NCBI GenBank assembly: GCA_964538355.1
Contig: CAZIFC010000034.1
Span: forward strand, 1 to 24,617
DNA from: Bilophila sp964538355
GTDB taxonomy: Bacteria; Desulfobacterota; Desulfovibrionia; Desulfovibrionales; Desulfovibrionaceae
Reading direction: 5' to 3'
Length of the DNA: 24,617 nucleotides
Shown: positions 19,458-24,617 of the stretch, one piece after another
Layout of the letters: the number at the start of each line of letters is the position of its first letter
Position numbering within the stretch: the stretch's first letter is position 1
Notes under the pieces: model-generated
What the model was told of the DNA's origin: nothing
Database searches by the model: none
Seen by the model: only the letters and a program-made list of their open reading frames with translations
Program-made: the position numbers and the translations under genes

Positions 19458-21779
19458 TCAGGCCGCGTAGGTTCCGTCCGCCGCACCGATGGCAAGGGTG
19501 ACGAAGGAGGAACGGTAGCCGAGCTGCCGGGCGGCTACGGATACCGTGAACCGCCCTGTCTGGGCCAGCGTCAGAGACGTACCCGCGACAGCCTGTTCCT
19601 CTCCGTTCCGGGCAAGAACAAAATCGCCTGTAAAGCCGCATGGAACCGGCTCGCTCTCGGTTTCGGGCCGCGTCCCGGCTCCGCCAAGGCCGACATCGGC
19701 GGGGCTCCAGCTTACCGTAACCGTACCGCCGAGGCGCACGGCCCGCAGCCCCGCCACAGGCCAGGGCTTCTGTGCCCTGCCGCTCATGGACAGGCGCAGC
19801 GGCTCCACCTGATCCGCACCAAGCACCTGCCCGCCCGACGAGGGGCGCAGCTTGATCCGGTGTGTCCCCAACGGCAGATCGGCAATCGTATTGCCTTCTC
19901 CCGGACGGTGGAAAACCCAGATAGAGGCTCCGGCGGCGTGCGTCTGGACGGGCGTATTCATGTAGCCCCGCACCACCCCGGAAAGCCGGATGCTTGCGCT
20001 CCCCTCCAGCACTACGGTCTGGAAGAGCATCAACTCATCGTCCACAAGGGCCATGCGCCGCGCCTCGAAAAGTTCGGTCCGGCTGAGCGGCCCGAAAGCC
20101 GGGTCTTCCTTGTAAGGCCGATAGAGCAGCCCGTGCGTATCGTCCACTTCCAGCGTGTCCGCCGGGTACGCTTCCGTCAGGGTTCCGAACTGCGCCCACG
20201 GAACCGACAGCGAGGCCACGGCGGAATAATCCGCACCGGTAGCGGAACGTTCCACGAGCAGCCCGTCTTCGGCAAGCCGTTCCCGCGCCGCCAGAACAAG
20301 GACACCGGAAACGCCTTCGGGGTTCCGGGGCAGCTCGAACAGCCTTGTATGGAGCAGCGGAACCGGCGTCAGATCCGGCGGCGTCCATGCAGGGATGCCG
20401 CTGACGGGCGGATAGACCACCAGCGGCGGATACAGCGGATCGGGAAGCGGCTCTCCCGGCGCGACAAAGGTTCCCGACAAACGCTCTACAACCTGCCTTG
20501 CCTGTATGGAAATCCGGTTTTCGGACAGGTTCCCGCGCACGACTTCCAGCACCCGCACACGCACCCCGGAAAGCCCGAACCGCGAATGGGTAAGCTCCAG
20601 AATCTGCCCCTGCTCGATGCCCGCATGATCCCGCGACACGTCGAAGGAAAACGAGGCCGCCGGATAGGACTCCACATCCCGCAGCTCCTCGATGCGCCGC
20701 TGGGCCGCACCGCGGTCGGTAAAGGCGGTGAGATCCACGCTCTTTTTGCGCCGCAGCCCAAGAAGCCGGATGGACGCCGCATTGTTCGCCGTGACAGCGC
20801 GTTCGGAATAGTCCTGCGCCGCGTCGATGAATTTCCCGGACAAGTCATTCCATGTGGTATCCCACGCCGCCCGCTTGAAGGAAAAGGAGCCTTCCAGAAA
20901 ATCCCCTTCGCCCAGCACTGCGGAAACCGCCGCGTCGGGGTCGGGCGCACGGAGCGACAGCGTGCCGTCGGCGCGTTCGATCAGCCAGCCGCCCACTGTC
21001 CCGAGCACCTGCGTAATGTGCTCCCGCACGGGCTTCTGGCTGGAAAAGGCGATGTTCAGGCCATAGCCTTTCCCCGCCCAAAAGGTTGCCGCAGCGGTAA
21101 AGGCGGGCTTGTCGATGGAACTCCACGAGGCCCCGGCATCAAGCAGCAGTTGCAGGATGATCGCCGCAGGATTCACGCCGTTGCCCAGCAGGGCGTGCTC
21201 CAGGGGAATCGTCCCGCAAAAGCGCACCACATAGTGCAGCGTCGGCATGACCGAGACATTAAACCCCAGATAAAACTGCCGGAGCCAGAGGTGGGCAACC
21301 CCCGGCAGGCGGCTCGCGTAGCTTCCGGCCTGCTGTGGGTAAAAGGTCCCCGTACCGTCATTCCAGACCTGTTCGGCGCAGGCGATGGTTCCACCCTGTT
21401 CCGTCAGCAGGCGGTCATCCTGATACACCCCGACCAGCTCCAGAGGTCCCATGCCGATCCCCTGCCAGACGTCCATGCTGTAATGGTAGCCTTGCAGGAC
21501 CTTTTGCGTCTTCTTGCCTCCGCCCTTGCCACCCACCCGGGTTTCCTCGTATTCGGGTTCGCTGGTCAGCCCGCCATAGTGCAGCAGGTTCCCGGACAGG
21601 CGCACCGTGCCGAACACGCGGGGAATGACCGTCCCCTCCTCCGCGGTGGTCAGACGAAAGGCCTCAAGGTTCGCCGGAGCCATATCAGAGCTTTTGGCGG
21701 TGCGCGTTCCCCTCGCGAACAGCGTGGTCGCGACAGTCGCCCCGATGGTCACGGCGGCAAGGAGAAAGCTTACGCCCAT
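19458..21779 (-). CDS. Phage tail tip / host-specificity protein (J-like)
   Basis: A 773-residue protein. Residues 1-22 are hydrophobic (MGVSFLLAAVTIGATVATTLFA). The segment EEGTVIPRVFGTVRLSGNLLHYGGL (residues 46-70) is characteristic of tail tip attachment proteins related to lambda J and the megatron of gene transfer agents. A Gly-Lys-rich patch GGKGGGKKT follows. The middle has repeated beta-rich segments with SFDVSRDHAGIEQGQILELTHSRFG, like baseplate-hub domains; the C-terminus looks like a fibronectin type III-like module. It would form the tail tip that contacts the host. It overlaps the upstream peptidase gene by 10 bases (ATGGGCGTAA), and GGAGG lies upstream of the ATG. Confidence 0.85.
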   Translation of the reverse strand: MGVSFLLAAVTIGATVATTLFARGTRTAKSSDMAPANLEAFRLTTAEEGTVIPRVFGTVRLSGNLLHYGGLTSEPEYEETRVGGKGGGKKTQKVLQGYHYSMDVWQGIGMGPLELVGVYQDDRLLTEQGGTIACAEQVWNDGTGTFYPQQAGSYASRLPGVAHLWLRQFYLGFNVSVMPTLHYVVRFCGTIPLEHALLGNGVNPAAIILQLLLDAGASWSSIDKPAFTAAATFWAGKGYGLNIAFSSQKPVREHITQVLGTVGGWLIERADGTLSLRAPDPDAAVSAVLGEGDFLEGSFSFKRAAWDTTWNDLSGKFIDAAQDYSERAVTANNAASIRLLGLRRKKSVDLTAFTDRGAAQRRIEELRDVESYPAASFSFDVSRDHAGIEQGQILELTHSRFGLSGVRVRVLEVVRGNLSENRISIQARQVVERLSGTFVAPGEPLPDPLYPPLVVYPPVSGIPAWTPPDLTPVPLLHTRLFELPRNPEGVSGVLVLAARERLAEDGLLVERSATGADYSAVASLSVPWAQFGTLTEAYPADTLEVDDTHGLLYRPYKEDPAFGPLSRTELFEARRMALVDDELMLFQTVVLEGSASIRLSGVVRGYMNTPVQTHAAGASIWVFHRPGEGNTIADLPLGTHRIKLRPSSGGQVLGADQVEPLRLSMSGRAQKPWPVAGLRAVRLGGTVTVSWSPADVGLGGAGTRPETESEPVPCGFTGDFVLARNGEEQAVAGTSLTLAQTGRFTVSVAARQLGYRSSFVTLAIGAADGTYAA

Positions 21780-22279
21780 GCCGCCCCCTCCTCCGCCACA
21801 ATGCGGAAACGGCGGGTCATGCGCCGCATCCACCAGCCGCCGAGCGGCGCGAACGAGACGCCGCGCTCATTGATGGCGTGCAGCATCCGGTAGCCGCCGC
21901 TGCCGTCGGGCCAGGCCAGGCCGCAATGGTTGGTGACGCCGCGCCCGGTGGTGGAAAAGGCCATCCAGTCGCCGCGCAGCAGCGGCTCGTCTTGCGGCAG
22001 CACCAGCATGGACAGGCCCGGGCGCAGATGCTCCCGCATGTGCCGATGCGCCGCATCCAGCACATATTCTTCCTGCGTGTGCTCGTGCCAGTCGCGGGGA
22101 TAATAGGTGTATTCCAGCCGTTCCAGCACGCCCGCGTCAAGCAGGGCCTGCCCGATGAACAGCGTGCAGTCCGCACCCCGGCCCCGGCACCGCTGGAGAT
22201 GGCGGTACGGCGTACCGAGCCATGACTCGGCCTCGGTGCGGAAGGCGTCCCATGCCGCGTCATTGTCAAAATAGTTCAT
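21770..22279 (-). CDS. NlpC/P60-family phage cell-wall peptidase
   Basis: A 169-residue tail-associated endopeptidase expected to cut peptidoglycan peptides as the tail penetrates the cell wall. The motif WLGTPYRHLQ (20-29), the catalytic Cys38 in GADCTLFIGQALL and His118 in TNHCGLAW match the NlpC/P60 phage subfamily (gene transfer agent peptidase type). The ATG at 22279 has AAAGGA upstream; the longer frame begins inside the preceding gene. It lies between the DUF2163-type gene and the J-like gene, the order seen in siphophage and gene transfer agent tail modules. Confidence 0.88.
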   Translation of the reverse strand: MNYFDNDAAWDAFRTEAESWLGTPYRHLQRCRGRGADCTLFIGQALLDAGVLERLEYTYYPRDWHEHTQEEYVLDAAHRHMREHLRPGLSMLVLPQDEPLLRGDWMAFSTTGRGVTNHCGLAWPDGSGGYRMLHAINERGVSFAPLGGWWMRRMTRRFRIVAEEGAAWA

Positions 22280-22302
22280 ACACAGTCCTTTGAGGTCAGA
22301 GA

Positions 22303-22322
22303 GGGGAGGGAGGGAGGGAGGG
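22303..22322 (+). repeat. GGGA tetranucleotide repeat / G-quadruplex motif
   Basis: Five G runs of at least three (22303-22306, 22308-22310, 22312-22314, 22316-22318, 22320-22322) are separated by single A. It lies in the 47-base gap between two tail genes on their template strand, so the mRNA carries the C-rich sequence. Confidence 0.85.
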
Positions 22323-22326
22323 AGCC

Positions 22327-23103
22327 TTACCTGAAGCCCCACACGGCGGGGTTCCGGCTCGGAATCCCCGCGCACCCGCCGAACCGGGAGATGTTGCCGA
22401 AACGCTCCCTGCACGTCAGCGGCGAACCGTCGCAGCCGGGATAGGCGACCACCGTACCCCCGTTGGCGACCCGCCCGTCAAAGGGCAGCTGAAGCGTGAT
22501 GGCATCCCCGGCATGCGATACGATGAAACGAAAGTCCCCTCCCGCCGCCGCATAGCCGCGCGTAAACATGCCGTCGGGCCGGGTGGCGAAGGCCGGAGAC
22601 ACCAGCCGCAGGCCATCCACGGTCACGGCGGCCTCCACGCCCCAGTCCTGCGCCAGCAGGCCACAGCCCGCATCGAACAGCACGAACTGGCACTGCCCCG
22701 AATAGATCATGCGCGGAAGCACCATATCCAGAATACAGCTTGAGGAAAGGCAGCTGACCGAAACCTGCGTGGCATCGGCGGCGGGAACCACTTCCAGCAC
22801 CGCCCCGCCGAAGACCTGCACCGTGGCTCCGCTCTCCGGCTCGTGCTCATAAATGTTGATCCGCGTGGGCAGGATGGGCAGGGACGCCAGATACCGGGTG
22901 AGCAGCGCATCCATACACGCGGTCAGAGTCACCGACGCCGCCTTGCCGTCCACGCTGCCGCGCAGTTCGCCGCGCTCGATGGCGGCAGGCGTCCACTCCG
23001 CGCCGCGCCAGATCACCGGCTCCCGGGCCGTGGTCAGCGTGTGCACGGTGTTGTCCGCTACGATTTCATACAGTTCCACAAGCTGGGGCAATACGGGACG
23101 CAT
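22327..23103 (-). CDS. DUF2163 / BR0599-family phage tail protein
   Basis: A 258-residue protein. The start contains LYEIVADNTVHTLTTAREPVIWRG; the middle is YSGQCQFVLFDAGCGLL; the C-terminus has the family signature YPGCDGSPLTCRERFGNISRFGG, then GIPSRNP. In gene transfer agents and related siphophages this protein sits at the tail tip between the distal tail protein and the peptidase, as here. The ATG at 23103 has a near-perfect AAGGAGG and shares one base with the stop of the upstream gene (TGATG), so the two are coupled. Confidence 0.88.
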   Translation of the reverse strand: MRPVLPQLVELYEIVADNTVHTLTTAREPVIWRGAEWTPAAIERGELRGSVDGKAASVTLTACMDALLTRYLASLPILPTRINIYEHEPESGATVQVFGGAVLEVVPAADATQVSVSCLSSSCILDMVLPRMIYSGQCQFVLFDAGCGLLAQDWGVEAAVTVDGLRLVSPAFATRPDGMFTRGYAAAGGDFRFIVSHAGDAITLQLPFDGRVANGGTVVAYPGCDGSPLTCRERFGNISRFGGCAGIPSRNPAVWGFR

Positions 23104-24596
23104 CAGGCCTCCTTCGGCAGGGTACAAAAGGTCAGGTCGCACCGGGAAACACCGGCGGACTCGTGCCGGATGCCCACGCTGTCGGCGTCCAGCCGGGCCA
23201 GATATTCCCGTCCCACTCTCGAAAGCGGGGAAACGAAAACGCCCAGCTCGGCATCAAGCTGAAGGGCCAGCTCTCCCGCAAAGCCCGCCTCCACAAACAG
23301 GAGCCTGCGCGTCAGCGTCTTCCCGCCGGGAAGGGTTATCCATAGCCGTTCTCCGGGGATGAAGCCCTCCGCGGCCCCGTTGTCCAGAACATGGAGCACG
23401 GCCTTGTCCGCCGTGGATTCCCGGGCCAGCGTGAACGCCTGCCGGGGATCGCGCACAAGGGCCGTGCCCCAGCGTCCCCGCAGGAACGTTATCCAGTCCA
23501 GCAGGGACGCAAGTTCCGGTTCCCGCAGCAGGTAGCTCTGGCGGTGCGTCACCGGAGCCACGCTGATGCGGCTTCCGAGTTCCGTGACTCCGCCCCGCAC
23601 GGTACGCAGGGTACGCAGCAGGGCGGACGTGCCGCCGATGCCGCTGCCCGACCAGTTGGGCCGGAGAGGCCACAGGCCCGGCTCGGCCCTCTCCGCCGGA
23701 GCGCACGGCAAGGCCCCGAGATCCGGCTGGGAGCCGGCCAGCTCCCGGAATTCCACCCGCCAGGCTTCCACCGTGTCCGCAACCGCTGTCGGCTCCGCGC
23801 CGGACAGGAAGCCCGCAAACAGCGGAACCACCCGGATCGCCCCGCCCGAAAAAACTTCGGGGACAGGCGAGGTCACGGTGATGCTTCCGGCTTCCGCGTT
23901 CACGGAAGCCACGGAGCAGGCCAGAAACAGGCCGCCACGCCGCTCGTGCAGCATGACCAGATCGCACAGCCTGGTCAGATTCCAGCAGTTCCCAAAGGGG
24001 CGTGCCGTCCTGATCGTCAGCCGCGCGGCATCCATATCCGCCACCTCCTGCATCTCCTGCCACACCGGAACCCCGAAGACACGATCCTTTCCCTGCCGGG
24101 TCAGATGGTGCAGCAGCTGCCCCCTGATCCCGTCACCCAAGATGGTGGCCCGCAGCGTCCGCAAAGGACGCCTTGCCAGCGGCCGACGCTGCTCGCTTCC
24201 GTCTTCGCCACGGGCGATCACGGTGTCGAAGGCGTACTCCATCTCCAGCCCCTCGCCCCAGTTCGGCATGAACGGGAACAGCAGCACGCGGGAGGCCGAA
24301 ACCGTCAGCGTCCGAGTACCCAGCCCGGTTGAAAACGTGTAGGCAGTATCCTGCTGCGGCGGGCCGGAGGCCAGTACCTCCAGCACGCCCTCCGCCACTC
24401 CGGTCGGTGCAAGCCTGCCTGCTCCCATGCCGGAAAGCCGGGTTCCTGCCGGAGATCTGGCTTCCACGCCGTACACGTCCACAGGGGAAAACGAGGCATT
24501 CCAGAGCACCACGTTTCGGCTTTCCGCGCCGGACAGCAGCCCCAGATCCACAGAAAGGGGATACAGATGCAGCTGGTTGTAGATGATATCCGCCAT
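23103..24596 (-). CDS. Phage virion protein, probable distal tail / tail tip component
   Basis: About 497 residues. The N-terminus (MADIIYNQLHLYPLSVDLG) and VVLWNASFSPVDVYGVE resemble structural proteins of some siphophages that begin with a WNA-type beta domain. The C-terminal half (from about residue 315) is rich in beta strand and ends SRCDLTFCTLP, the pattern of a tail-tube or distal tail protein. No enzyme motif is seen. The ATG at 24596 has GGAGG 12 bases upstream; the ATG at 24608 would leave no spacer, and the frame stays open to the right edge, so a longer protein is possible. It is the first of six same-strand genes with overlapping or close ends. Confidence 0.7.
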   Translation of the reverse strand: MADIIYNQLHLYPLSVDLGLLSGAESRNVVLWNASFSPVDVYGVEARSPAGTRLSGMGAGRLAPTGVAEGVLEVLASGPPQQDTAYTFSTGLGTRTLTVSASRVLLFPFMPNWGEGLEMEYAFDTVIARGEDGSEQRRPLARRPLRTLRATILGDGIRGQLLHHLTRQGKDRVFGVPVWQEMQEVADMDAARLTIRTARPFGNCWNLTRLCDLVMLHERRGGLFLACSVASVNAEAGSITVTSPVPEVFSGGAIRVVPLFAGFLSGAEPTAVADTVEAWRVEFRELAGSQPDLGALPCAPAERAEPGLWPLRPNWSGSGIGGTSALLRTLRTVRGGVTELGSRISVAPVTHRQSYLLREPELASLLDWITFLRGRWGTALVRDPRQAFTLARESTADKAVLHVLDNGAAEGFIPGERLWITLPGGKTLTRRLLFVEAGFAGELALQLDAELGVFVSPLSRVGREYLARLDADSVGIRHESAGVSRCDLTFCTLPKEA

Positions 24597-24617
24597 GCTC
24601 GCGCCCATCCTCCGGCC

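Noticed and set aside
19860..21893. A 677-codon plus-strand frame opposite the J-like gene
   Set aside because: Antisense to a recognised tail protein, no start signal, no domain.

Overview
The window looks like chromosomal DNA of a sulfite-respiring member of the Desulfovibrionaceae, most probably Bilophila (B. wadsworthia or a close relative). The strongest reason is the dissimilatory sulfite reductase locus at 12635-15424. There the beta subunit gene continues in frame into a DsrD domain, and this DsrB-DsrD fusion is known from Bilophila. The archaeal-type start of the aromatic pathway (ADH synthase plus dehydroquinate synthase II next to pheA) also fits Desulfovibrio relatives.

Layout. 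(1) 1-2674, plus strand: the 3' part of a CCA-transferase-like HD protein, then rlmN. (2) 2675-6357, minus strand: an aromatic operon in the order leader peptide, ADH synthase, dehydroquinate synthase II, pheA. (3) 6477-7036, plus: a universal stress protein. (4) 7158-10978, minus: hisH, hisF and a large GAF/degenerate-GGDEF/TPR protein. (5) 11166-12022, plus: rlpA. (6) 12023-12634: a 612-base AT-rich control region. (7) 12635-17929, plus: dsrA, dsrBD, two small paralogous membrane proteins and a CbiA/DsrN-like amidase. (8) 18304-18828, plus: tpx with a strong terminator. (9) 18995-24596, minus: the tail-tip end of a prophage or phage-like island (virion protein, DUF2163-type protein, NlpC/P60 peptidase, J-like tip protein, two small downstream proteins). 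The rest of the phage lies beyond the right edge.

The most interesting observation is in the leader of the aromatic operon. On the minus strand a TTGACA promoter is followed by a Shine-Dalgarno sequence and a 38-codon open frame (6303-6187). Eight of its codons are Phe, two Tyr and one Trp, with seven of the eight residues in FWGFFYYF aromatic. A GC-rich hairpin with a run of eight T follows, and a segment inside the leader frame can pair with the 5' arm of that hairpin over 10 bases. This is the architecture of a translation-coupled transcription attenuator, placed here in front of an archaeal-type aromatic pathway.

A second theme is a family of long purine-rich stem-loops just after stop codons (four copies, each oriented with its upstream gene). 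Two copies share a further conserved box of 33 bases, so the family behaves like a dispersed terminator-associated repeat. Around dsr, three hairpins follow one another behind dsrBD, and an amidase of the CbiA/DsrN type suggests amidation of the siroheme cofactor. Working together, dsrA, dsrBD and the amidase would build and modify the sulfite reductase, while the roles of the two membrane proteins are unknown.
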